Assembly: GCA_964636405.1 (NCBI GenBank)
Contig: CAZWSI010000001.1
Location: 1 to 64,000, forward strand
Reading direction: 5' to 3'
Length of the DNA stretch: 64,000 nt
Source: CAZKGE01 sp964636405
Lineage (GTDB): Bacteria > Bacillota > Clostridia > Christensenellales > CAG-138
Below, piece after piece: positions 1-7,170 of this stretch (position 1 is its first letter; each line of letters begins with the position of its first letter). Position numbers and translations under genes: made by a program. Below the pieces are notes generated by a model. It was not told the DNA's origin. It did not search any database and was given only the letters and a program-made list of their open reading frames with translations.

Positions 1-511
1 TGTTTATCGAGTCTATTTCGCTGATCCGCAACTGCAAATCCAAACATAAATCTGATTTGGTGAGCACGATTACGGGCGTGGCGCCGCTGTCCCACGCGAT
101 TGTCAAATACCTCTCCATGCGCCGCAAATTGAAATCCGCGTTGAGGGACATGCATAGAAAAACCGTATCTATATTGGCCGCGACTACTTGCAGCGTGTTT
201 GATGTTCCGGCGGCTTTGCGGGTAAAGGCGCTCTTTCGGGTAAGCGTATGCCGGATTATCGCGTTCCCGCCAGTATCGTGTAAGCGGTCGATCATCACCC
301 AATCGCCGACTGCCGGCAATTGATGCGCGGGGCCGGATTCATGAACAAGCTTTCCGGACAATACGGCGTTTAGCTCGCCGTTTTCACTGACTGCGCCATA
401 TAAGTCGCGATGCTGCTTGCTTATGCGTGCAATAAACAAACCGTCATATTGAGAGGCTTCCTGCTCCCATCCGGCAGTCAGACCATACTTTTTAAGAGTT
501 GAGTAAATCAT
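1..511 (-). CDS. rsgA: Ribosome small subunit-dependent GTPase A, 5' part (runs off the window)
   Basis: RsgA (YjeQ/EngC) is a circularly permuted GTPase that checks late 30S ribosomal subunit assembly. The minus strand reads from an ATG at 511 to the window edge without a stop, giving about 170 residues. The N-terminal OB-fold part is followed by the family stretch VAANIDTVFLCMSLN and then a TKSD sequence, the G4 guanine-specificity motif, which in this permuted family precedes the P-loop. The rest of the GTPase and the zinc domain lie outside the window. A GGAGGAAT Shine-Dalgarno sits just upstream of the ATG. The base composition is more AT-rich than most of the window. Confidence 0.9.
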   Translation of the reverse strand, partial: MIYSTLKKYGLTAGWEQEASQYDGLFIARISKQHRDLYGAVSENGELNAVLSGKLVHESGPAHQLPAVGDWVMIDRLHDTGGNAIIRHTLTRKSAFTRKAAGTSNTLQVVAANIDTVFLCMSLNADFNLRRMERYLTIAWDSGATPVIVLTKSDLCLDLQLRISEIDSIN

Positions 512-1063
512 ATTCCTCCAAATATCGTATCAGGTATCCTTTTGGAGGGTTATTGATTGTTAGTATTCAATGCCCTCCATATTGACTGCAATGGCGGCAA
601 ATGAATGCGCAGACATCAAGCAACCTCTTTTCTTTTTCGAAAACCCTTGGGTTTTCGGCATTTTCGCTATTTTATACAGCATGATAAGTATACCACAGGA
701 AGAGCAAATGGAATATCCCTGGCGTTGAGTATGTTTTCAGGCATATTCATCGCCCCTGCGAATTGGAATTTGCAAGCAAATATTACATGGATACTATAAT
801 TATGAAAGGGATACAAATGTACAGCCAGCGATACCTGATGTGGAAAGCGCAGCTCGATTTGCGAATTTATGAAAACAGAAACGGGCATCTTCCTTCCGCA
901 CGCCCAATGTCGTGTTCCGCTTCATCTCGTAGGTAGCGAGGTATCGAATGCTTGCCGGACAATGATGCTTGTGTCAGCCTGCATCTTCAATTTCCCCATA
1001 CGGATCCCCCCCCTTTCGTTGGCCAAAAACCGTTTGGGTATCAGCATGAATTCCAGAATAACA
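512..1063. other. AT-rich intergenic stretch with two hairpins and no clear gene
   Basis: About 550 bases lie between the rsgA start and the tRNA-Leu terminator. Two inverted repeats are visible. The first, 542-576, pairs GGAGGG with CCCTCC and ATTGA with TCAAT and lies in the presumed rsgA leader. The second, 638-657, pairs CGAAAACC with GGTTTTCG around a four-base loop. Neither has a good U-tract. A candidate short ORF at 817-936 is listed separately. I see no recognisable protein, transposase or RNA family in the rest. Confidence 0.5.
817..936 (+). other. Candidate 39-residue ORF or gene remnant
   Basis: An ATG at 817 follows a GAAAGGG Shine-Dalgarno-like sequence. Upstream are TTGCAA (769-774) and TATAAT-like (795-800) boxes, spaced somewhat too far apart. 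The predicted peptide begins MYSQRYLMWKAQLDLRIYEN, then becomes compositionally poor and stops. It could be the amputated 5' end of a longer gene, since the start signals look real but the product is very short. I do not recognise it. Confidence 0.25.
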
Positions 1064-1108
1064 AAAAGCTCCTGTACCGTGGTATTTCCAGCGGTTACGG
1101 GAGCTTTC
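1064..1108 (-). terminator. Intrinsic terminator of tRNA-Leu
   Basis: Immediately after the encoded CCA of tRNA-Leu the minus strand reads AAAGCTCCCGTA, a loop of about 20 bases, then TACAGGAGCTTTTTG. This is a 12-bp stem with one mismatch and a T-tract. Confidence 0.8.
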
Positions 1109-1109
1109 T

Positions 1110-1192
1110 TGGTGCGGATGAGGAGATTCGAACTCCTAAGGTTTCCCCGGCGGATTTTAAGTCCGCTGCGTATGCCGTTCCGCCACATCCGC
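1110..1192 (-). tRNA. tRNA-Leu (anticodon TAA)
   Basis: The acceptor strands GCGGATG (minus strand, from 1192) and CATCCGC pair, followed by discriminator A and an encoded CCA (1112-1110). The anticodon stem GCGGA/TCCGC encloses the loop CTTAAAA, giving anticodon TAA at 1159-1157. A long variable arm and the TTCGAAT T-loop mark a class II leucine tRNA. Its length of 83 bases including CCA is normal. Confidence 0.96.
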
Positions 1193-1282
1193 ATGTTCGG
1201 AATTCCCGGATTTCGATGGTTTGTAAAGGTGTGGCGCTCGCCGAAAATTCTTTGAAACACCGGGCTCCAGCGCATCTTAAAT

Positions 1283-1310
1283 ATTGTATCACGCGGCAAA
1301 GTTTTGTCAA
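1283..1310 (-). promoter_or_regulatory. Promoter of tRNA-Leu
   Basis: On the minus strand TTGACA (1310-1305) and TACAAT (1288-1283) are 16 bases apart. The predicted start near 1277 gives a leader of about 85 bases before the tRNA. Confidence 0.65.
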
Positions 1311-1368
1311 CGAAAAGGGCCTGCGCGCGTGATAAGCGCATAAAACGGGGTATATTCAATTTAGCGCG

Positions 1369-1397
1369 TTGACATTCCTGTGGGCGCAAACTACAAT
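1369..1397 (+). promoter_or_regulatory. Promoter of nrdJ
   Basis: TTGACA (1369-1374) and TACAAT (1392-1397) have the optimal 17-base spacer. The predicted start near 1404 gives a leader of about 50 bases. The leader is too short for a cobalamin riboswitch, which often precedes genes of B12-dependent enzymes, and none is visible. Confidence 0.8.
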
Positions 1398-1453
1398 ATA
1401 TAGTGTTAATTGGTATTTATTCTACTATATTTCGTGCGTGAAAGGACAATTTC

Positions 1454-3814
1454 ATGGAGCTGAGCAAAAACGCCGTAACGGTGCTGGAGCGCCGGTATCT
1501 TACAAAGGACGAGCATGGAAACCTCGTTGAAACGCCGGAGCAGCTGTTCCGCCGCGTGGCGCGGGCCGTCGCCGCGGCGGACGCGCGCTTTGGCGATGCG
1601 GATACGCAGCCGGCTGAGCGGGAATTCTATGAGCTGATGACGTCCAAGCGCTTTTTACCCAATTCGCCCACGCTGATGAACGCGGGCAAGCCGCTGGGGC
1701 AGCTTTCCGCCTGCTTTGTTCTGCCTGTAGGCGACTCTATGGATGAAATATTCGACGCCGTCAAAAACGCCGCTCTCATACACAAAAGCGGCGGCGGCAC
1801 GGGCTTTTCCTTCTCGCGCCTGCGCCCGGCGGGGGCGACGGTGCGCTCCACCGGCGGCGTGGCCTCCGGCCCCATCAGCTTTATGAAGGTGTTCAACTCC
1901 GCCACCGAGGCCGTCAAGCAGGGCGGCACGCGGCGCGGCGCCAATATGGGCATATTGCGGGTTGATCACCCGGATATTCTGGAGTTTATCCACTGCAAAA
2001 AGAACAATCAGGACATTACCAATTTCAATATTTCCGTTGGCATTACGGAGGCGTTCATGCGGGCCGTGGAGCGCGACGAGGACTATGCGCTCATCGACCC
2101 CAAATCCGGCAAGGCCGTGGGCGCCCTGCACGCGCCGGAGGTGTTCGGGCTGATTGTGGACGCTGCGTGGGAAAACGGGGAGCCGGGCATCGTGTTCCTC
2201 GACCGCCTCAACCGCGATAACGTGCTGCCCGCCATGGGCCGGATCGAGAGCACGAATCCTTGCGGCGAGCAGCCGCTGCTGCCCTACGAAAGCTGCAACC
2301 TCGGCTCGATCAACCTCACCAAAATGCTGCGCGAAACAGACGGGAAAGCGGAGCTGGATTACGAGCTGCTGGGCAAAACGGTGGACGAGGCCATCCATTT
2401 CCTCGACAACGTGATCGATATCAACCATTACCCGCTCGCCCAAATCGGCGAAACGACCCGCGCGGGCCGCAAGGTGGGCCTGGGCGTGATGGGCTTTGCG
2501 GATCTTCTGCTTTTGCTGGGCATTCCGTACGATTCCGAGGAGGGCGTGCGGCTGGCCGATACGCTCATGGGCTATATCGACGCGCGCGCGCACGCCGCGA
2601 GCCGGGCGCTGTCCAAAGCGCGCGGGGCCTTCCCGGCCTTCGGGGAAAGCACGCTCAAGGATGGCGCGCCGCAGCGCAACGCGACGGTCACGACCATCGC
2701 GCCCACGGGCACGCTGTCCATCCTCGCGGGCTGCTCGAGCGGCATCGAGCCGGTGTTCGCCTATGCCTACATTCGCAACGTCATGGACAATACGGAGCTT
2801 GTGGAAACCAACCCCATCCTGCTTGACAAGCTGGACGAGCTGGGCCTAAAGAGCGACGCGCTGCTGAAAAGGATCGCCTCCGAGGGCACGGTGGCGCACT
2901 GCGACGCGCTCCCCGCCGCGCTGCGGCGCGTGTTCGTCTGCGCGCACGATATCGCGCCCGAGTGGCATTTGCGCATGCAGGCGGCCTTCCAGCGCCATAC
3001 GGACAACGCGGTGTCCAAGACCGTCAATTTCGCAAACAGCGCCACCCGCGCCGATGTGGCGGCGGTGTACCGCATGGCCTATACCGAGGGCCTAAAGGGC
3101 GTCACGATCTATCGCGACGGCAGCCGCGACGCGCAAGTGCTCAATATCGGAAGCGTGAACAACGGAAAGGCCGCCGCGGCGCAAGCCGGGCCGCCGGTGT
3201 GCGATTGCGAGGGAGAAGCGAAGGAATGCGCCGCGCCCGCGTCCGCCGCGTACGGGCACATCGAGCCCAGGCCGCGCCCGCCGGTTACGAGCGGGTTTAC
3301 CGAAAAAATGAAGATCGGCTGCGGCACGCTGTACGTGACCGTCAATTATGATGAAAACGGCATTTGCGAGGTGTTTACGAGCACAGGCAAGGCGGGCGGT
3401 TGTCCGAGCCAGAGCGAGGCGACGGCCAGACTCACCTCGGTGGCGCTGCGCAGCGGCATTTCGGTGGAGGAGGTCTACAGCCAGTTGAAGGGCATCCGCT
3501 GCCCCTCCACAATCCGCCAGCCGGGCATGAGCTGCACCTCCTGCCCGGACGCGATTGCCAAGGTGCTCATGAAGGTATCGCGCTTTATCCGCGAGCCCGG
3601 CGCGCTTTCGCCCGGCACGACGCCGCCCGCGTTTTCCGCCTCTTCGCCCGCGTCGGCCAAAGCCGGCTCCGCGGGCCAGGCAAACCCTGCCGCGCCCGGC
3701 GCGCACACCGCTTCGCCCGGAGCCATCCACGCCTGCCCGGAGTGCGGCAGCCCGGTCGAGCACGAGGGCGGCTGCGTCATCTGCCGGAGCTGCGGGTTTT
3801 CGCGCTGCGGCTGA
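1454..3814 (+). CDS. nrdJ: Adenosylcobalamin-dependent ribonucleoside reductase (class II)
   Basis: This enzyme reduces ribonucleotides to deoxyribonucleotides using AdoCbl to make the thiyl radical, so it works with or without oxygen. The 786 residues show the NrdJ hallmarks in order: NSPTLMNAG (about residue 70) followed by the redox cysteine in QLSACF (Cys87), the glycine-rich GGGTGFSFSRLRP, NPCGEQPL with the radical-site cysteine (Cys270), and PTGTLSILAGCSSGIEPV. The C-terminal part holds a TSCPD-type segment and ends in a zinc ribbon (CPECG...CVICRSCG) that probably relays electrons from thioredoxin. The ATG at 1454 follows AAAGGA. No class I or class III reductase is seen in the window. 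Confidence 0.96.
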   Translation: MELSKNAVTVLERRYLTKDEHGNLVETPEQLFRRVARAVAAADARFGDADTQPAEREFYELMTSKRFLPNSPTLMNAGKPLGQLSACFVLPVGDSMDEIFDAVKNAALIHKSGGGTGFSFSRLRPAGATVRSTGGVASGPISFMKVFNSATEAVKQGGTRRGANMGILRVDHPDILEFIHCKKNNQDITNFNISVGITEAFMRAVERDEDYALIDPKSGKAVGALHAPEVFGLIVDAAWENGEPGIVFLDRLNRDNVLPAMGRIESTNPCGEQPLLPYESCNLGSINLTKMLRETDGKAELDYELLGKTVDEAIHFLDNVIDINHYPLAQIGETTRAGRKVGLGVMGFADLLLLLGIPYDSEEGVRLADTLMGYIDARAHAASRALSKARGAFPAFGESTLKDGAPQRNATVTTIAPTGTLSILAGCSSGIEPVFAYAYIRNVMDNTELVETNPILLDKLDELGLKSDALLKRIASEGTVAHCDALPAALRRVFVCAHDIAPEWHLRMQAAFQRHTDNAVSKTVNFANSATRADVAAVYRMAYTEGLKGVTIYRDGSRDAQVLNIGSVNNGKAAAAQAGPPVCDCEGEAKECAAPASAAYGHIEPRPRPPVTSGFTEKMKIGCGTLYVTVNYDENGICEVFTSTGKAGGCPSQSEATARLTSVALRSGISVEEVYSQLKGIRCPSTIRQPGMSCTSCPDAIAKVLMKVSRFIREPGALSPGTTPPAFSASSPASAKAGSAGQANPAAPGAHTASPGAIHACPECGSPVEHEGGCVICRSCGFSRCG

Positions 3815-3905
3815 CGCCCGTCGCGGCTGCGCGCCGGAAACGAACGGATCTGCGATACGATGGCTTGATCGCCTGTAAAAACATCGAAATAGAATAGGAA
3901 CGGCT

Positions 3906-4223
3906 ATGGATCAATTGGAAAACTACAATCGCTTTCGCAGCGGCATGATTCTAAGGGACTATCTTGCGCGCGACCGCACGGAGCTTGCAAACGAGCGCAC
4001 CTTCCTCGCGTATGTGCGCACCGCGCTGGGCTTTGTGGCCACGGGCGCGGGGCTGCTCAAGCTGTTTGACTCGGCCGCCGCCGCTTGTTCGGGCTATGCG
4101 CTCCTCGCGGTTTCGCCCCTCATACTCATTGCGGGCGTCGTCAAATACAGCCGCATGCGCAAGCGCCTGGCGCCCCTTGCCGCCGTGCCCACCGAGCAAG
4201 GGTCGGCCGAAAAAGGAGCCTGA
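3906..4223 (+). CDS. DUF202 (YidH-like) membrane protein
   Basis: A 105-residue protein with the DUF202 signature near the N-terminus (LARDRTELANERTFLAYVRT) followed by two hydrophobic spans, roughly residues 37-57 and 62-80. DUF202 proteins are small inner-membrane proteins of unknown role. The gene starts about 90 bases after nrdJ on the same strand, with AGGAAC upstream of the ATG, so it may be co-transcribed. It converges with the next gene only 8 bases further on, with no obvious terminator in the gap. Confidence 0.85.
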   Translation: MDQLENYNRFRSGMILRDYLARDRTELANERTFLAYVRTALGFVATGAGLLKLFDSAAAACSGYALLAVSPLILIAGVVKYSRMRKRLAPLAAVPTEQGSAEKGA

Positions 4224-4231
4224 GTCCGGCG

Positions 4232-5071
4232 CTAAAACGCCGCAATCGGCTCCGGCTTGTCGCTCCGGGGATAAATATATTCCATCTTGGGGGGCATGGA
4301 GTTGTACACGCGCTCGATATCCAGCATGGAGACGAGCCCCTTGCCGGCGGAAAAGTGGCCCTTGACCAGAACGGACTCCATATTGAGGTTGAGCGCGAGC
4401 ACCGCCGCCCTTACGCCGTCTGGCACGGCGCGCAGCTCGTGTCCAAAGGGCACCCGGGAGATGGCCACGCGGTCGCTCCCCGCGCAGCCCGCCTGAATGA
4501 CGGGCACGGTGTGCGGCGCGCCGCTTTCGTCGAACCACGCGAGAAATTTTAAGCCGTCGAGCTGATTAAAGAGCCGCCTGCCCACGGGCCGGAGGATCTT
4601 TTTTTTGCGCCTTGCGTGAAAGGGCGCGCAGAGGCGGGTCAGGAGCGCGCCGCATACGATCTTGTTTCGGTTGAGCGTCTCAAGGGGCGCGATGGACTCC
4701 AGCGCAAGATAATACACCGTGTGATAGCCGAAATAGCTGTTATAGCGAAACAAAGGCTTGTTGTTGTAGAGGTCGTACTCAGCGCCGGTATTGGCCTTAT
4801 GCGTATAGGCGGCCGTGCCGCGCACAAACTGCATGCCTGCGTTCAGCGCGAGAAAGCCCGCGCGCGGCCGCTCCTCGATAAACGTCTTGGACAGCCCGGC
4901 GCAAAACGCCCCGAAGGTCAGCTCGGTTTCCCCAAGCGCCTGTAACGACGAAATAAATGTGATGTGCGGATAGCCCTCGCCATCCCGCGTAACGAGCAGG
5001 CCGATCTTGGAATCGTTGTCCATCATCCGCGCGGACGCTTCATCAATGGTTGCTCGCGTTTCCATGCTCAT
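4232..5071 (-). CDS. FMN-binding split-barrel (pyridoxamine 5'-phosphate oxidase-like) protein
   Basis: About 279 residues starting at ATG 5071 after GGGAAGGGTGG. The reading frame extends upstream of this ATG but without a ribosome binding site. The N-terminal half resembles PNPOx-like flavin reductases: ARMMDNDSKIGLLVTRDGEGYPHITFISS is the usual strand pair that begins the split barrel, and a conserved block FGAFCAGLSKTF follows. The substrate is unknown. A redox or heme-utilisation role is possible but not shown. The gene has its own promoter with an overlapping palindrome, so a dedicated repressor is likely. Confidence 0.7.
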   Translation of the reverse strand: MSMETRATIDEASARMMDNDSKIGLLVTRDGEGYPHITFISSLQALGETELTFGAFCAGLSKTFIEERPRAGFLALNAGMQFVRGTAAYTHKANTGAEYDLYNNKPLFRYNSYFGYHTVYYLALESIAPLETLNRNKIVCGALLTRLCAPFHARRKKKILRPVGRRLFNQLDGLKFLAWFDESGAPHTVPVIQAGCAGSDRVAISRVPFGHELRAVPDGVRAAVLALNLNMESVLVKGHFSAGKGLVSMLDIERVYNSMPPKMEYIYPRSDKPEPIAAF

Positions 5072-5181
5072 AACCACCCTTCCCTTCAACCCGGCCGGGC
5101 GTACCATGCAAAACCGGCTTCGGCAGTCTGTCCTTGTCCTGAGAAAAGCGCGGCAGCCGGTTCGCGTGCCGTACCGCCCGT

Positions 5182-5222
5182 CCAACCAATCTTATTATAG
5201 TGGAAGATCGGTTGGGTGGCAA
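5182..5222 (-). promoter_or_regulatory. Promoter with overlapping operator-like palindrome, for the FMN-binding protein gene
   Basis: On the minus strand TTGCCA (5222-5217) and TATAAT (5199-5194) are 17 bases apart. An inverted repeat, CCAACC-A-ATCTT (5182-5193) and AAGAT-C-GGTTGG (5204-5215), covers the whole spacer and straddles the -10 box. A protein bound there would exclude RNA polymerase. Confidence 0.65.
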
Positions 5223-5397
5223 GCTTGGCCGCGGGCAATTTCATAAAGCCGCGTAAGGTAAAGTCATAAAGGCCTTGAAGTGTTTACTGACGCTGTATTA
5301 ATATAATCAGTGTTTAGCGAAGGGATATGTGCTTGGAAAAGTTGTGAAATATGATATAACGGAATGCACTGACAGTTGTAACGAAAGGGAGACGTGC

Positions 5398-6111
5398 ATG
5401 GAAGACAAGATTCTGTTGGTCGACGATGAAAAAGATATTGTGGATTTGCTCGCAGAAGTGCTGCAAAGCGACGGCTTTACCAATATCCGAAAAGCGTATA
5501 CGGGCAGGGATGCGCTCACTCTTTGTCAAGCTTACCAGCCGGACGTTGTTGTACTGGACGTGATGCTGCCGGACATGGACGGCATTGAGGTTTGCAGGCA
5601 GATACGGACATTCTCGCATTGCTCTGTTCTCTTTCTTTCGTCAAAGGGCGACGATGTGGACAAGATTCTCGGCCTTGCTTCCGGCGGCGACGATTACGTG
5701 GTAAAGCCGTTCAGCCCGAAGGGAATCGTCTATCGCATCAAGTCGCAGCTTCGCCGGCAGCAGTTTGGCAGGGGGGAAACAGATGAACGGCGCGTTCCGC
5801 TGTGCGTAGGCGTTTTGCATCTGGATAGCAATGCCTGTACGGTATACAAGCTGGATCGTCCGCTGGAGCTTACCGCGAAAGAATACCGGCTCATGCAATA
5901 TCTCATGGAAAACGCCGGAAAGATCATCAGAAAGGAACGCTTATATGAGGCGGTATGGAGCCAAAGCAGCGCAGTATGCGACTATATCTACTTTGTGACA
6001 CTCTACAATATCTTCAATGAGTTCCTCGAAGAAGTATCGGAGGACGTTCTGCCCAACGAGGCAACAGGCTTCAAGAACAGCAAGATATCCTCGTTTCGCT
6101 GTACTCCGTGA
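5398..6111 (+). pseudogene. OmpR-family response regulator with a corrupted C-terminus
   Basis: The ATG at 5398 follows GAAAGGGAGA. The receiver domain is intact: an acidic pair in VDDEKD, the phospho-acceptor Asp in VVLDVMLPDMDG, Ser/Thr in FLSSKGD and Lys in VVKPFSP. The winged-helix domain starts normally (LELTAKEYRLMQYLMENAGKI) and reaches the recognition-helix approach YEAVWSQSSAVCD, where this family continues with a segment like NTIMVHIRHLREK. Here it switches abruptly to the unrelated DYIYFVTLYNIFNEF and lacks the recognition helix and wing. The simplest reading is a deletion or insertion junction that fused the gene to other DNA. No partner histidine kinase is adjacent. Confidence 0.75.
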
Positions 6112-6302
6112 TCTGCTTCGGCTTATATGCCGAGTTATGCGAAATAAGGAACGCGCCCTTGTCCGTTACGCGGAACTCTTTTACATATGGGAATCGCTAC
6201 TCATGGATTGATGAAATCAGCAATCCTGAGCTGCATAATACGATTGTTGCCATGAAGCCGGACTACATCGAAATCATCACCTTGATGATGGAAGGTTATT
6301 AG
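6021..6302 (+). pseudogene. Possible 3' remnant of an unrecognised gene
   Basis: In the frame that is open from 6021 to the TAG at 6300-6302 the codons look protein-like. The translation includes DILVSLYSVICFGLYAELC and ends in PDYIEIITLMMEGY. There is no start signal of its own, and it overlaps the extended tail of the truncated regulator in another frame. It may be the surviving end of the gene to which the regulator was joined. I do not recognise the family. Confidence 0.3.
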
Positions 6303-6390
6303 CAAGCTCCAAATCGCCCGAAAAAAGCGATTAGCAAAGTGAGCGTTTTGATTAGCAAAAAACGCAAAATCCGAAGCTCTGATTAGCAAG
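6298..6390. repeat. Four helically phased ATTAGCAA repeats
   Basis: ATTAGCAA occurs with its first base at 6298, 6330, 6351 and 6382. Three copies are preceded by G (GATTAGCAA). The steps are 32, 21 and 31 bases, close to three, two and three turns of B-DNA, so all copies would face the same side of the helix. The array follows the corrupted regulator region directly. Confidence 0.6.
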
Positions 6391-6480
6391 CGGAGGAAGC
6401 AGCGAAACAAAGGTTTGATTCAAAACTCCGGTATGCTAAATACTCAAACTCAACATTAGACGAATATCAAGAGCAAAGGA

Positions 6481-6504
6481 AAAGCCCCATTTCTGGGGCT
6501 TTTT
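6481..6504 (-). terminator. Terminator after tRNA-Arg (bidirectional)
   Basis: AAAGCCCC (6481-6488) and GGGGCTTT (6495-6502) form an 8-bp stem with a 6-base loop and T-runs on both sides. It lies directly after the CCA end of tRNA-Arg on the minus strand. Confidence 0.8.
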
Positions 6505-6580
6505 GGCGTTCCCGGGGCGACTCGAACGCCCGGCCTACCGCTTAGGAGGCGGTCGCTCTATCCGACTGAGCTACGGGAAC
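6504..6580 (-). tRNA. tRNA-Arg (anticodon CCT)
   Basis: GTTCCCG (from 6580) pairs with CGGGAAC, followed by discriminator G and an encoded CCA (6506-6504). The D-arm AGCTCAGTCGGATAGAGC, the anticodon stem ACCGC/GCGGT around CTCCTAA (anticodon CCT), and the GTTCGAGTC T-arm are all standard. It has 77 bases including CCA. Confidence 0.96.
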
Positions 6581-6624
6581 ATGGACTTTGCTGAGTGGCT
6601 CAAGGCGAGTGTAGTTCCTCACAT

Positions 6625-6663
6625 TTAGGAGGCGACCGCTCTATCCGGCTGAGCTACGGGAAC
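6625..6663 (-). pseudogene. 5' half of a second tRNA-Arg(CCT), truncated in the anticodon loop
   Basis: From 6663 the minus strand reads GTTCCCGTAGCTCAGCCGG, then the rest of a D-arm, and stops being tRNA-like right after CTCCTAA. It differs from the intact gene in the D-loop and has the compensated anticodon-stem strand GTCGC instead of ACCGC, so it comes from a diverged gene copy and is not a fresh duplication. No matching 3' half is visible. It lies between the promoter at 6805-6834 and the intact tRNA-Arg. Confidence 0.8.
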
Positions 6664-6804
6664 ATGCGAATAAATATTCGGTTTGCTCCGCTGTCTGGGC
6701 GGAAAGCGGCTCTTTATGCTGCGCCCGCTCCCGTGGGGGAGGAGCGCCGCCGCGCCGCGCCGCTTGCCTGCAGGGAGAAAACGTTTCGCCCTGCCGCAAG
6801 GTAG

Positions 6805-6834
6805 ATTATAGCGGCGAGGCGGGGGTATTGTCAA
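6805..6834 (-). promoter_or_regulatory. Promoter reading toward the tRNA-Arg fragment and tRNA-Arg
   Basis: On the minus strand there is a perfect TTGACA (6834-6829) and TATAAT (6810-6805) with an 18-base spacer. No better promoter is seen between the truncated and intact tRNA copies, so the primary transcript probably carries both. Confidence 0.7.
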
Positions 6835-7001
6835 TGCATGCCGTGCGAATCCGCTTGCGGCTTTTGCAGGAATGGGCGGCATGGAAGCGGCGCTGATGCG
6901 CGCCGTGGCCACGCTCGACCTTGCCGCCGTGACGGGGCAAGTAAGATACGTTTGTTAGGGTAAATAAGCTTAGGCGGGGCATGCCGGTTGGGGGGCATCG
7001 T

Positions 7002-7100
7002 ATGAAAAAGCGAGTTTTGGCGGCAGCCTTGCCGGCGGTCATGCTCGGGATGCTGCTGCTTGCGGGCGCGGCGGCTTGCCCCGCTCCGCAATTTGCATGA
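7002..7100 (+). CDS. 32-residue signal-peptide-like ORF, probably a truncated lipoprotein
   Basis: The ATG at 7002 lies eight bases after a GGGGGG run. The peptide begins MKKRVLAAALPAVMLGMLLL and continues AGAAACPAPQFA to a stop. It has a basic n-region, a long hydrophobic core and a cysteine with a lipobox-like context (GAAAC), but ends seven residues after the cysteine. It is either the remnant of a lipoprotein gene or a tiny membrane peptide. The island of remnants around it favours decay. Confidence 0.4.
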   Translation: MKKRVLAAALPAVMLGMLLLAGAAACPAPQFA

Positions 7101-7106
7101 GAAGCA

Positions 7107-7135
7107 TTGCAACTATGCGCGCTAACGCATATAAT
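7107..7135 (+). promoter_or_regulatory. Promoter of the LuxR-like regulator
   Basis: TTGCAA (7107-7112) and TATAAT (7130-7135) have a 17-base spacer. The predicted transcription start near 7142 makes ATG 7153 nearly leaderless and favours ATG 7171. Confidence 0.7.
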
Positions 7136-7170
7136 GTGGGCGATACTTTTTTATGGAACGGGGCTTGCAA

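Noticed and set aside
4085..4552. Several overlapping frames across the 3' ends of the DUF202 and FMN-binding genes
   Set aside because: All overlap recognised genes, have no start signals and differ in composition from real proteins here.
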